A DNA stretch of 64,000 nucleotides from JACKAQ01 sp965227145. GTDB taxonomy: Bacteria; Calditrichota; Calditrichia; RBG-13-44-9; J075. The translations under genes were made by a program, and so were the position numbers. The notes beneath the pieces are model-generated. The model did not search any database. It worked only from the letters and a program-made list of their open reading frames with translations, and was not told where the DNA came from. Where the stretch lies: the NCBI GenBank assembly GCA_965227145.1, contig OZ245730.1, positions 5,518,001 to 5,582,000 on the forward strand. Direction: 5' to 3'. How positions within the stretch are numbered: position 1 is the first letter of the stretch; every line of letters begins with the position of its first letter. Below, in pieces: positions 43,970 to 52,451 of the stretch.

Positions 43970-43985
43970 CGTTTCACGTGAAACA
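43970..43985. promoter_or_regulatory. parS site 2
   Basis: CGTTTCACGTGAAACA, core palindrome 43971-43984; 15 of 16 to consensus. Spacing of 52 bases from site 1, close to five helical turns. Confidence 0.9.
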
Positions 43986-44008
43986 CATTTCGCTCTTTGG
44001 CAGCAAAA

Positions 44009-45904
44009 TCACGCCAAAATCGTTTCACGTGAAACACCGCCATTGCTCCGGGCGCCTTTTTCAATATGAATCATCAATATCGTGACGTCGCTGTGGCGAA
44101 CGCCGGAAATGCGCGCGGCCTGTCCCAGCGAACGTGGGCGAACCTGCGCCAGCTTTTCCCGGCTTTCGGTGGACATCGACGAAATTGACCGGTAATCCAA
44201 CCAGTCCGGAATGATCGTGTCTTCCATCTTTTTGAATTTATCCACCAGTTCCTGCTGGCGTTTCAAAAAACCTTCGTATTTGCAGGCAAATTCAACTTCC
44301 GCAACGGTCGCTTCGCTGTATTCGCCATCAATTTCAGCGATGATATTTATCAAATCCTTGAGCGTCACTTCGGGACGACGAAGCACCAGATGCAACGGCG
44401 TTTGCTGTTTGATACCGGTGGTTCCCACCGAATCGGCGTAATCATTGAACTGATCCTGTGTAATCGACATGCCGTTAATTTTGCGCTGCAGCAATTCGAT
44501 CTCTTCGCGGCGACGGCACATTTTCTCAAACACGGTATCAGAAATCAATCCGATGCGGTGACCGGTTTCCATCAATCGCAAATCCGCATTGTCGTGACGC
44601 AACAGTAAACGGAATTCCGCCCGCGAGGTGAACATGCGATATGGCTCCAGAATCATTTTATTGATCAAATCATCCACCATCACGCCAATGTAGGCTTCGG
44701 AGCGATCGAGAATAAACGCCTCGCGATCGAGCAATTTCATCGCCGCGTTGATGCCAGCAACCAATCCCTGTGCCGCAGCTTCTTCGTAACCCGAGGTTCC
44801 GTTAATTTGCCCGGCGAAATACAAGCCCTCAACCAGCTTTGTTTCGAGCGTCGAATGCACCTGATACGACGGAAAAAAGTCGTACTCCACGGCGTAGCCG
44901 AGACGCAGAATCTGCGCATTTTCCATTCCCGGAACGGTGCGAATTGCTTTTTCCTGCACATCGCCCGGCAGACTGGTGGAAAAACCGTTCACATACACTT
45001 CGGGATTATTGAATCCTTCCGGCTCCAGAAAAATCTGGTGGCGATCTTTATCTGCGAACCGCACAATTTTATCCTCAATTGATGGGCAGTAACGCGGTCC
45101 CAACCCCTGAATTTTACCGGTGTACATCGGCGAGCGATCCAGCCCTGTGCGCAAAAATTCGTGCGTTTCCTCTGTCGTGTAAGTGATGTAACAATTGATT
45201 TGCTCGCGTTCGATTTTTTCCGTCTGAAACGAAAACGGTATCGGCGGATTGTCCGGATGCTGCGCTTCGGTTTTGCTAAAATCGATGCTGTCGATATGCA
45301 CCCGAGGCGGCGTGCCTGTTTTCAATCGTCCGGTCTGAAAACCCATTTCCAGCAGCGACTCTGTCAGCCCTTTTACCGCTTTTTCGCCGGCGCGACCGCT
45401 GGCCATATTGTTCAATCCAATGTGAATGCAGCCGTTCAAAAAAGTGCCGCAGGTGAGCACAATTGAGCGACAGGGAATTTCGCTGCCATCTTCCAGTTTG
45501 GCGGCGGTCACTTTCCCGTTCTGCTGAATCACACCGGTGACGGAACTGGCGATCACTTCCAGGTTTTCCTGGGCAAAAACGCGTCGCTGTGCATCGAACA
45601 TGTATTCCAGCCGATCCGCCTGCGCCCGCGGCGACCAAACCGCCGGACCCTTGGAACGATTGAGCATTTTGAAATGAATACCGGTTTTGTCGATAATTTT
45701 GCCCATTTCGCCACCCAGCGCGTCAATTTCGCGAACGAGGTGTCCTTTCGCTAGTCCGCCGATTGCCGGATTGCAGGACATTTTCCCGATGGTTTCTTTT
45801 TTGAGCGTTACCATCGCCGTTTTCAAACCGAGCCGGGCGGTTGCCAGCGCTGCTTCAATTCCGGCGTGTCCGCCACCGGCGACTACCACATCAAATCTAT
45901 TCAT
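44009..45904 (-). CDS. mnmG: tRNA uridine-5-carboxymethylaminomethyl modification enzyme MnmG (GidA)
   Basis: With MnmE it installs the (carboxymethyl)aminomethyl group on wobble U34 using FAD, NADH and methylene-THF. The 631-residue protein has the FAD loop VVAGGGHAGIEAALATAR, the motif SCNPAIGGLAKGHLVREIDA, GLGPRYCPSIEDKIVRF and INGTSGYEEAAAQGLVAGIN. The last codons spell VSRETILA because parS site 3 is read in frame. I chose ATG 45904, since the open frame upstream only runs through parS site 4. Its partner mnmE lies upstream, separated by a chemoreceptor gene. Confidence 0.97.
   Translation of the reverse strand: MNRFDVVVAGGGHAGIEAALATARLGLKTAMVTLKKETIGKMSCNPAIGGLAKGHLVREIDALGGEMGKIIDKTGIHFKMLNRSKGPAVWSPRAQADRLEYMFDAQRRVFAQENLEVIASSVTGVIQQNGKVTAAKLEDGSEIPCRSIVLTCGTFLNGCIHIGLNNMASGRAGEKAVKGLTESLLEMGFQTGRLKTGTPPRVHIDSIDFSKTEAQHPDNPPIPFSFQTEKIEREQINCYITYTTEETHEFLRTGLDRSPMYTGKIQGLGPRYCPSIEDKIVRFADKDRHQIFLEPEGFNNPEVYVNGFSTSLPGDVQEKAIRTVPGMENAQILRLGYAVEYDFFPSYQVHSTLETKLVEGLYFAGQINGTSGYEEAAAQGLVAGINAAMKLLDREAFILDRSEAYIGVMVDDLINKMILEPYRMFTSRAEFRLLLRHDNADLRLMETGHRIGLISDTVFEKMCRRREEIELLQRKINGMSITQDQFNDYADSVGTTGIKQQTPLHLVLRRPEVTLKDLINIIAEIDGEYSEATVAEVEFACKYEGFLKRQQELVDKFKKMEDTIIPDWLDYRSISSMSTESREKLAQVRPRSLGQAARISGVRHSDVTILMIHIEKGARSNGGVSRETILA
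44021..44036. promoter_or_regulatory. parS site 3, inside the mnmG 3' end
   Basis: CGTTTCACGTGAAACA, core 44022-44035. It is translated as part of VSRET near the MnmG C terminus. Spacing of 51 bases from site 2. Confidence 0.9.
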
Positions 45905-45919
45905 TTCATAAGCCTCATT

Positions 45920-45935
45920 TGTTTCACGTGAAACG
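45920..45935. promoter_or_regulatory. parS site 4, just upstream of mnmG
   Basis: TGTTTCACGTGAAACG, core 45921-45934, 15 of 16 to consensus. Lies 16 bases before the mnmG start codon, next to its ribosome-binding site, so ParB binding could affect mnmG expression. Confidence 0.9.
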
Positions 45936-46035
45936 TATCCGCTTGCAAAACATGCTTCGGTTGTTGCGGATTTTCGAAGAACAGAAAAATACGACCTTTT
46001 AGGTCGCATTACAATATTGAATTTAATATGAAAAA

Positions 46036-46082
46036 ACGGGCAGGAAAATTTACCGCCGGTGACGAGCGACTTCCACCGGCGG
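46036..46082 (-). terminator. Terminator of the chemoreceptor gene
   Basis: Stem CCGCCGGTG / CACCGGCGG (46053-46061, 46074-46082), followed on the minus strand by T-rich sequence ending in CGTTTTTT. It would separate the chemoreceptor transcript from mnmG. Confidence 0.65.
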
Positions 46083-46098
46083 CTTCATGTTTTTGTTT

Positions 46099-48048
46099 TT
46101 AAACGAAGGTTTTGGCAGCGGGTTGCGGCAACGCGGTCCTGCGTTTGGACAAGCCGGATTGAAATCGCGAAATATCCGACTGGTTCAGCGAGAAAAAATC
46201 TATCGCAGTTTTGACTTCCGTAGCAGTGGCTTGCAGTTCGGTTGCGGATGCGGAAAGCTCTTCAGCCGATGCGGCATTCTGCTGAATTGCCTGATCGAAC
46301 TGCTGGATCGCTTTGTTTATCTGCTCAATGCCACTGGATTGCTCGCTGCTGGCAACGCTGATTTGACGAACCAGCTCCGCGGTTTTTTCGATTTCCGGCA
46401 GAATGAATTGCAGGGTTTCACCGGCTTTTTCCGCGATCACAATATTTTTTGCGGAAACCTCATTGATTTCACCGGCGGTAGCCTGGCTGCGTTCCGCCAA
46501 TTTTCGCACTTCCGCTGCCACAACCGCAAAACCGCGTCCGCTGTCGCCGGCGCGGGCGGCTTCGATAGCGGCGTTCAATGCCAGCAAATTGGTTTGCCGG
46601 GCAATTTCACCGATGATCGATATTTTGGACACAATTTCCCGCATCGCGGAAACCGTTTGCATCACAGCTTCACCGCCAACGCTGGCATGCTGCGATACGT
46701 TTTGGGCTATCGTTTCTGTGTGGGCCGCGTTTTCAGCACTTTGGGCAATATTCGCGGATATCTCTTCAATTGATGCGGATATTTCTTCGATTGTCGCGGC
46801 TTGCTCCGTTGACGCGCCGGCAATTTGGTCCGAGGCACTGCGAAATTCCACGCTGCTGTCCAGGGTCGATCCGGCAGAGTTCTGAACCGAATTTACGATC
46901 TCCCGGAGCCGCTCGATGAAGTCACGGAACGAATCACCCAATTGCCCCAGTTCATCTTTGGAACGATAACTGATCTGCAAATCCAGATCGCCTTCGGAGA
47001 GCCGTTTGGCAGCGACCTGCATCGCAACAATCGGCTCGGCAATCTGGCGATACACCAGATATCCCACCCCAAAAGAAATCGCAAAACTCAACAGCGCAAT
47101 CACGAGAAAGAAAATAAATTCGCCGTTGGCGCGGGAATAATTTGCTCCGGCATGGCTCAACAGATCAACAGAAAGCCGGTCTTCTACATTTTTCAAAAAA
47201 TTGATTTTTTCGGTTATCGTATTGAACCATTCACCGGCATCCACGCCAAAGCCGCCTTCGTAAAAATGCGCATAAGCAACGGACCGGAATTTCAACACAT
47301 TTTCGAACGCGTCTTTTTGGGTAATTTCTTGATAATAAGCTTTTTGATCAGGCGACGCAAGTGACATAAAAACATCAACATAAGTATCCTGGGCAACAAC
47401 CAGTCCGTGAAATTTTTTGAAATTTTCGCCAGCAAAATTATCGCGCGCAAAGGTGTTGCTCAACACCGCGCGTTCGATCCCGGAACGCTCTTTCGATTTC
47501 AAAAAATTCGCGTAAGCTGTTAATTCTACTGAAATTTCAGGGTCGTTACTAACGCCGGAACCCTTCGCAATCGTGTTCAAAAACTTGGCATTCATTCCGG
47601 TGTAATAAGCCAGCGCTGCATCGATGGGCAGTTGAAGCGCCGATATTTTTTGACGTGTTTCCCCTATTCGGGATAAATCTGATCGGGCGGATTCCAGCAA
47701 TTCCCGGAATTCTTCGCCAAATGCGGATTTGGAAAAATCGCTTAAAAACGCAGCCAACTCGGCCGATTTTTCATCGGTAAGCGAACGTTGAGCAACCAAT
47801 TCATTTTTGAATTGCATACCCTGACTGCCGATAAATCCGGCGGTGCGTCCGCGCTCTTTTTGGGTTTCGTGAACCAACGCACTGATTTTGGTGGACAACT
47901 CAACAAGCTTCACGACCTGTGCCATTGACGACGCGATTTGCCGTTTTTCCGAAATTTGATTGGCTGAAAAAAACACCATCGCCATCATCGAAATACTGAC
48001 CAACAGCAACAGTTTGAATTTGAATGTTAAGTTCTTTAACCAAGCCAT
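46099..48048 (-). CDS. Methyl-accepting chemotaxis protein with NIT-type sensor domain
   Basis: A 649-residue chemoreceptor. First membrane helix about residues 11-28 (LLLLVSISMMAMVFFSAN). A periplasmic helical NIT (nitrate/nitrite-sensing) type domain has the hallmark HETQKERGRTAGFIGSQG. The second helix is about 313-335. HAMP follows (PIVAMQVAAKRLSEGDLDLQ), then a cytoplasmic signalling domain with the hairpin tip IGEIARQTNLLALNAAIEAA and GRGFAVVAAEVRKLAERS. No methylation or CheW partner genes are nearby. It sits between mnmE and mnmG, normally adjacent genes, which marks it as an insertion. Confidence 0.92.
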   Translation of the reverse strand: MAWLKNLTFKFKLLLLVSISMMAMVFFSANQISEKRQIASSMAQVVKLVELSTKISALVHETQKERGRTAGFIGSQGMQFKNELVAQRSLTDEKSAELAAFLSDFSKSAFGEEFRELLESARSDLSRIGETRQKISALQLPIDAALAYYTGMNAKFLNTIAKGSGVSNDPEISVELTAYANFLKSKERSGIERAVLSNTFARDNFAGENFKKFHGLVVAQDTYVDVFMSLASPDQKAYYQEITQKDAFENVLKFRSVAYAHFYEGGFGVDAGEWFNTITEKINFLKNVEDRLSVDLLSHAGANYSRANGEFIFFLVIALLSFAISFGVGYLVYRQIAEPIVAMQVAAKRLSEGDLDLQISYRSKDELGQLGDSFRDFIERLREIVNSVQNSAGSTLDSSVEFRSASDQIAGASTEQAATIEEISASIEEISANIAQSAENAAHTETIAQNVSQHASVGGEAVMQTVSAMREIVSKISIIGEIARQTNLLALNAAIEAARAGDSGRGFAVVAAEVRKLAERSQATAGEINEVSAKNIVIAEKAGETLQFILPEIEKTAELVRQISVASSEQSSGIEQINKAIQQFDQAIQQNAASAEELSASATELQATATEVKTAIDFFSLNQSDISRFQSGLSKRRTALPQPAAKTFV

Positions 48049-48151
48049 ATTTGCCCTTTTCCCTTGTAAAATATAAGATAGTAGTCATCGGGAGGCGGCT
48101 TGAAAAGATTAGCAAAAAGTTATAATTGAACCGTTAGTAATTTTGGGTGGG

Positions 48152-49543
48152 TTATTTGCCGATGCAAAAATTGGCAAAGATATGATTGATGACATCATCC
48201 GGCGTGGTTTCGCCGGTGATCTCGCCAAGGCAGTCGAGCGCCAGACGAATGTCCACCGAAATAATTTCTTCCGTGGCATGCATTTCGATCGCTTCGATGG
48301 CGTTTTGCAGCGCGGTGATGGTTCGCTCCAGCACGTTTTTGTGGCGGGCACTGGTCACCACAATTTCTTCGGATTCCATGCTGGTATCGCTGATGAGCAC
48401 TTGTTTTAGCGCATGTTTTAACGCTGCGGCGCCGGCGCCGGTTTTTGCGGAAATTTGCACCAGCGGAAAATTTAGTTTTTCCAGCATTGCCCGGGTTTGG
48501 GGATTTTCGGGTAGATCGGATTTGTTCAGCGCCAGCACAATGTTCACCGCATCGCCATAATCGCGGATAATGTCCAGCAACACGCGGTCATCTGCGTCCA
48601 ACCCGGCGTGGCCGTCAAAAATGCACAATGCAACATCTGCCGTTTGGATGTGCTCCATCGCCCGCTGAACGCCAATCGCTTCGATTTTGTCTTCGGTTTT
48701 GCGGATGCCGGCGGTGTCCACCGCCTGAACCGCCAATCCGTCCAGCTCCATCGTCGCTTCGATGTAATCGCGAGTGGTGCCGGGAATATCGCTGACAATC
48801 GCGCGGTCGCGCTGGAGCAACTGGTTCAGCAAGCTGGATTTCCCAACATTCGGTTTGCCCAAAATGAGCAGCTTCACGCCTTCCTGCAACAGCCGTCCGT
48901 AATCATACGTGTTCAGCAGCGATTCAATTTGACCGATTACCTGCCGCATTTTTGCGGACATTTCGGCAACCGGCATCACTTCAATTTCTTCATCGGAAAA
49001 ATCGAGATTGATTTCCAGCAGCGCGAGATGGTTCAAAATTTCTGTTTTGATCTCGTGAATTTTTTCCGAAAGGCGCCCTTCGAGATGCCGCAGCGATTGC
49101 GAAACGCTTTGGCGGGATCGCGCGCTGATGATTTCCGACACGGCTTCCGCCTGCGACAAATCCATTTTCCCGTTCAAAAACGCCCGGAAAGTGAACTCGC
49201 CGGGATCGGCAATCCGGGCGCCGCGCCGCACAATTTCGCCGATAATCCGGTTGATAATCAACGGATTGCAATGGCAACTGATTTCCACCAGATCTTCGCC
49301 GGTGTATGACTTCGGGGATTGAAAAAATGTGGTAACCACCTGATCCAGCGATGCGCCGTTTTCCGTACCGCGCAATTCGTTGAATACGGCCTGTCGGGCA
49401 TGTTCCGGCGTGATCGTGCGTTTGAGCAACGGATTCAAAATATCCAGCGACTGCACACCGCTCAACCGAACAACGGCAATTGCCCCGCTACCCATCGGTG
49501 TGGATAGCGCAACAATCGTATCATCCCGGGAAATGTATTTCAT
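48152..49543 (-). CDS. mnmE: tRNA modification GTPase MnmE (TrmE)
   Basis: A K+-dependent GTPase, partner of MnmG. The 463-residue protein has an N-terminal folate-binding domain (TIVALSTPMGSGAIAVVRLSG), a helical domain, a GTPase inserted near residue 220 (GKPNVGKSSLLNQLL, IPGTTRDYIEA, DTAGIRKTE, LNKSD), and the invariant C-terminal FCIGK. ATG 49543 has a GGGGAT site. The 14 upstream codons of open frame begin at a weaker ATG. Downstream of yidC by 78 bases. Confidence 0.97.
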   Translation of the reverse strand: MKYISRDDTIVALSTPMGSGAIAVVRLSGVQSLDILNPLLKRTITPEHARQAVFNELRGTENGASLDQVVTTFFQSPKSYTGEDLVEISCHCNPLIINRIIGEIVRRGARIADPGEFTFRAFLNGKMDLSQAEAVSEIISARSRQSVSQSLRHLEGRLSEKIHEIKTEILNHLALLEINLDFSDEEIEVMPVAEMSAKMRQVIGQIESLLNTYDYGRLLQEGVKLLILGKPNVGKSSLLNQLLQRDRAIVSDIPGTTRDYIEATMELDGLAVQAVDTAGIRKTEDKIEAIGVQRAMEHIQTADVALCIFDGHAGLDADDRVLLDIIRDYGDAVNIVLALNKSDLPENPQTRAMLEKLNFPLVQISAKTGAGAAALKHALKQVLISDTSMESEEIVVTSARHKNVLERTITALQNAIEAIEMHATEEIISVDIRLALDCLGEITGETTPDDVINHIFANFCIGK

Positions 49544-49564
49544 AAAATATCCCCAAATAAACAA

Positions 49565-49597
49565 ACGCGCAGGAGATGTTGCCATCGCCCTGCGCGT
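49565..49597 (-). terminator. Hairpin after yidC
   Basis: 9-bp stem ACGCGCAGG / CCTGCGCGT with a 15-base loop, 25 bases past the yidC stop; only a weak T tract follows, so it may attenuate rather than end transcription into mnmE. Confidence 0.55.
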
Positions 49598-49621
49598 CCG
49601 TTGCTGTATTTAAAAATTGGC

Positions 49622-51556
49622 TTACTTCTTTTTTGATTGACGGCGCTGGGTGCGATTGCCCTGAGCGGTTCCGGCCCGTCGTTGGGCAATTTGCTCTTTA
49701 ATGGACAACGCTTTTTTGGGCGCCGATTTCTCTGCTTTTTTGGGCGCGTCGTCACCGGAATTGCCGGCAGCGGCGGCATCTGCTACACCCATTTTTTTCT
49801 TGATCATGTGTGTTTGCACCATGCTCAACAGGTTGAAAATGGCGTAATACATGTTCAATCCGGAAGGCAGCGAATAGAAAATGAAAATCAGGAACAGCGG
49901 CATAAAATAAACCATGGCCTTCTGTTTCGGATCGGTGACGGTCATTTTCGATTGCCAGATCATCGTTAAGCCCATCAAAATCGGCAGAACATGCAGCGTA
50001 TCGCCAATGAACGGCAACGTTGTGCCCAACTGCAGCGCATCCGGTCGCGACAGGTCGGTAATCCAACCAACGAACGGCTCGCCCCGCAACTGAATGGTGG
50101 AGCGAAACACAATGAACAGCGCAAATAACAGCGGCATTTGCAGCAACATCGGCAAGCATCCGCCGAGCGGATTTACCCCCTGTTCTTTGTAAAGCTTCAT
50201 CATTTCGCTATTGAGGCGTTGGGGCTCGTTTTTGTATTTTTCCCGCATTTCGGTCATTTTGGGACTGAGCACCTGCATCCGGCTCATGGATTCGTAGCTT
50301 TTTTTGGTGAGCGGGTGCAGCAGCAGTTTCACCAATATCGAGAAAACAATAATCACAAAACCGTAATTTGGGATAAAATTATGCAGCGCAGTAAACGCCG
50401 GGAGAATAACCCAACGGCTGATCGGACGGAAAATTTCCTCATACCAGTCACGGTTCATCACCAGGTTTTCCAGCCCCACATTGTAAGGCTCCAGATCGCC
50501 AATGCTGATCGGACCGATGTAAACGGTAAACGTATCGGTGTAGGTGTCGGCTCTTTCCAACGGAAAACCAACGCCCAAATCCGTTTCAAACACTTTCAGG
50601 ATATGATCTTGTTCGCCATAAGCCTGCGCCGTCATGTTCACGCTCATATCATCTTTGACATGCGGAATAATTGCGGCGAGAAAATATTTGGTTCGAATAG
50701 CCGTCCAGTTGATCTGACCGGTTTTTTCCAGCTTTTCGGTTTCTTCTTCGGAAACATCCAGTTTTTCCAGTTCGCCGCCCAGTGAAACGTAACCGCGCGC
50801 GTAATCGTAATCATCGCGTTTGTTTTCTTCGGTGGCTGCCAGTCCGTTTTTCCAGCCAAACGAATACCAGCGATTGCCGATAAACTGTTCGGGATTTTCG
50901 AACCGCACTACAACATCCATCGCGTAGCTATCGTAACGAAGCTTGTATTCCTTTACAATTCTGCCGCCTTTGATGGGCAGATAAAATTCCAGCGAAGCTT
51001 CCGGGTTGTTTTCGTCCAGAATAATTTTCTGGCCGTTGGCGAGATCGGTTTGCAGAAGCAGATTGTTCAGATTCACATTTTGACCGTCTTTGTCCACCAG
51101 CGAAAGCGCCAGCCCGTTGCCACCGAATGGCGTCTCTGTGATTTTGGGCTGGATCAGGTCAACATTGCCACCGTAGTAATACTCATGTTTTTTCAATTCC
51201 CACGATACCAAATGGCCGCCGCCGCGATTGCTCAGCGTGGCTCTCACCAGATCGTTTTCGAAAAAAATTTGTTTTTCCAGCGAATCGTTTTCGATACCGG
51301 TAACGGACGCGGCCAGCGCTTCCGGTTCCGGATCAATCGATTCCCGGATAACTTCTTCCCGCTGTTGCGGCGGCAGTTGCCGGGTCGCGACAGAATCCGA
51401 GTCCGCTTTGGCGGCCATTGCCGCACGGGTTGAATCGCTAACCAGATCACCGGGCACATACGGGTTTTCGCCACTCAACCACTGCATAAAATACGGCATG
51501 GTAAAAGTGACCAGAATAATCAGAAAAATACCAATAAACGCGCGCTTATTCTCCAT
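49622..51556 (-). CDS. yidC: Membrane protein insertase YidC
   Basis: It inserts and folds inner-membrane proteins with or without SecYEG. The 644-residue length is of the Gram-negative type: an N-terminal helix (RAFIGIFLIILVTFTMPYFM), a large periplasmic beta domain (residues about 100-350), and the five-helix Oxa1 core (NYGFVIIVFSILVKLLLHPL, GGCLPMLLQMPLLFALFIVF). A Lys-rich tail (KKALSIKEQIAQRRAG) could contact ribosomes. It overlaps yidD by 11 bases. The usual downstream gene jag is absent. Confidence 0.97.
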   Translation of the reverse strand: MENKRAFIGIFLIILVTFTMPYFMQWLSGENPYVPGDLVSDSTRAAMAAKADSDSVATRQLPPQQREEVIRESIDPEPEALAASVTGIENDSLEKQIFFENDLVRATLSNRGGGHLVSWELKKHEYYYGGNVDLIQPKITETPFGGNGLALSLVDKDGQNVNLNNLLLQTDLANGQKIILDENNPEASLEFYLPIKGGRIVKEYKLRYDSYAMDVVVRFENPEQFIGNRWYSFGWKNGLAATEENKRDDYDYARGYVSLGGELEKLDVSEEETEKLEKTGQINWTAIRTKYFLAAIIPHVKDDMSVNMTAQAYGEQDHILKVFETDLGVGFPLERADTYTDTFTVYIGPISIGDLEPYNVGLENLVMNRDWYEEIFRPISRWVILPAFTALHNFIPNYGFVIIVFSILVKLLLHPLTKKSYESMSRMQVLSPKMTEMREKYKNEPQRLNSEMMKLYKEQGVNPLGGCLPMLLQMPLLFALFIVFRSTIQLRGEPFVGWITDLSRPDALQLGTTLPFIGDTLHVLPILMGLTMIWQSKMTVTDPKQKAMVYFMPLFLIFIFYSLPSGLNMYYAIFNLLSMVQTHMIKKKMGVADAAAAGNSGDDAPKKAEKSAPKKALSIKEQIAQRRAGTAQGNRTQRRQSKKK

Positions 51557-51785
51557 TCTCTATCCTTGTTGATTTTGGCGGGACCAAATCGACTCCCCCT
51601 TCATGAAACGGGTGACATTTGGAAATTCTCCGAAATGCCAGCCAGCTCCCTTTCCATGCGCCATGTTCGCGCAACGCTTCGAGGGCATATTGTGAACAAG
51701 TGGGATAAAATCTGCAGGTTGGCGGGAAAAAAGGGGAAATAAATAACTGATAAAATTTAACCAGACCAATGAGTACATACTTCAT
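51546..51785 (-). CDS. yidD: Membrane protein insertion efficiency factor YidD
   Basis: A 79-residue protein of the YidD family, which assists YidC. Hallmarks: FYQLFISPFFPPTCRFYPTC, SQYALEALREHG and KCHPFHEGGVDLVP. It has three conserved cysteines and an amphipathic N terminus. It overlaps rnpA by four bases and yidC by 11 bases, so the three are translationally coupled. Confidence 0.96.
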   Translation of the reverse strand: MKYVLIGLVKFYQLFISPFFPPTCRFYPTCSQYALEALREHGAWKGSWLAFRRISKCHPFHEGGVDLVPPKSTRIENGE

Positions 51786-52117
51786 TTTCGCATCACCAAT
51801 TGGTGAATATCTTTTTCCAATGCGTCATAATCGGTTGTATATCGTTTCATAAAAAAGATGACGAATTGTTGTTTAAACCACTCGGGATTGCAGCGATAAA
51901 TTTCCCGCGCAAGGCGTTTCATTTTATTGCGATGCACCGCATTTCCCAATCGCCGGGGCACCAAAACCGCAAATTTCGCAGAATCTGCGGTTTTGAAAAA
52001 CATATTCGCAAACTTGCCCGGCACGCGTTTACCGGAGGACAACACCTCCTGAATTTCAGGCTGGTGTTTGAGCATCCGGCGGCGCGGCAGTGTAAATCGT
52101 GCAAGCGGTTTATCCAC
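51782..52117 (-). CDS. rnpA: Ribonuclease P protein component
   Basis: The protein subunit of RNase P, which trims tRNA 5' leaders. The 111-residue protein has the family motifs FAVLVPRRLGNAVHRNKMKR and LAREIYR (the RNR region that binds the RNA). It starts with GTG at 52117 and overlaps the rpmH end by 8 bases (GTGGATAA), a tight arrangement seen in other bacteria. Confidence 0.95.
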   Translation of the reverse strand: MDKPLARFTLPRRRMLKHQPEIQEVLSSGKRVPGKFANMFFKTADSAKFAVLVPRRLGNAVHRNKMKRLAREIYRCNPEWFKQQFVIFFMKRYTTDYDALEKDIHQLVMRK

Positions 52118-52250
52118 TTACTGTTAACCGCTTACGTCCTTTTGCACGACGGCTTGCCAACACTTTGCGGCCGTTTTTCGAAGCCATACGGGTCCGAAAT
52201 CCGTGCTTATTGACGCGCTTGCGGTTATGGGGTTGGAATGTTCTTTTCAT
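52110..52250 (-). CDS. rpmH: 50S ribosomal protein L34
   Basis: A 46-codon gene: MKRTFQPHNRKRVNKHGFRT at the start, then RMASKNGRKVLASRRAKGRK and the end RLTVSG. This is an unmistakable L34 with its normal length. GGTGGAG precedes the ATG. Its stop overlaps the rnpA start, making it the first gene of rpmH-rnpA-yidD-yidC. Confidence 0.98.
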   Translation of the reverse strand: MKRTFQPHNRKRVNKHGFRTRMASKNGRKVLASRRAKGRKRLTVSG

Positions 52251-52291
52251 GGTTTACGTCTCCACCATTTTGGTTTAGTTTCAAACTGATA

Positions 52292-52320
52292 AATAAAACA
52301 AAAAAAAGTCCTTTTGTCAA
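52292..52320 (-). promoter_or_regulatory. Candidate sigma-70-type promoter of the rpmH operon
   Basis: On the minus strand, TTGACA (52320-52315) and TTTATT (52297-52292) are separated by 17 bases, ending 42 bases before the rpmH ATG. Confidence 0.5.
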
Positions 52321-52451
52321 CCGATTTGGGCCAATTTTAACCATCTTGCCAACAGGCGCAATAAATAGTGAATTTTTTTTCATCTAAACTATTGCATTTT
52401 CTGGCAATTCACGGTATTTTTGTCACGATAAACAGAAATTGGTGATTGGCA

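Noticed and set aside
52109..52118. TTATCCAC DnaA-box-like sequence as an origin
   Set aside because: It is a single copy fixed by the rpmH/rnpA overlap codons (GTGGATAA). Without a box cluster or dnaA it does not define oriC. The lone TTATCCACT at 41078 is likewise unsupported.
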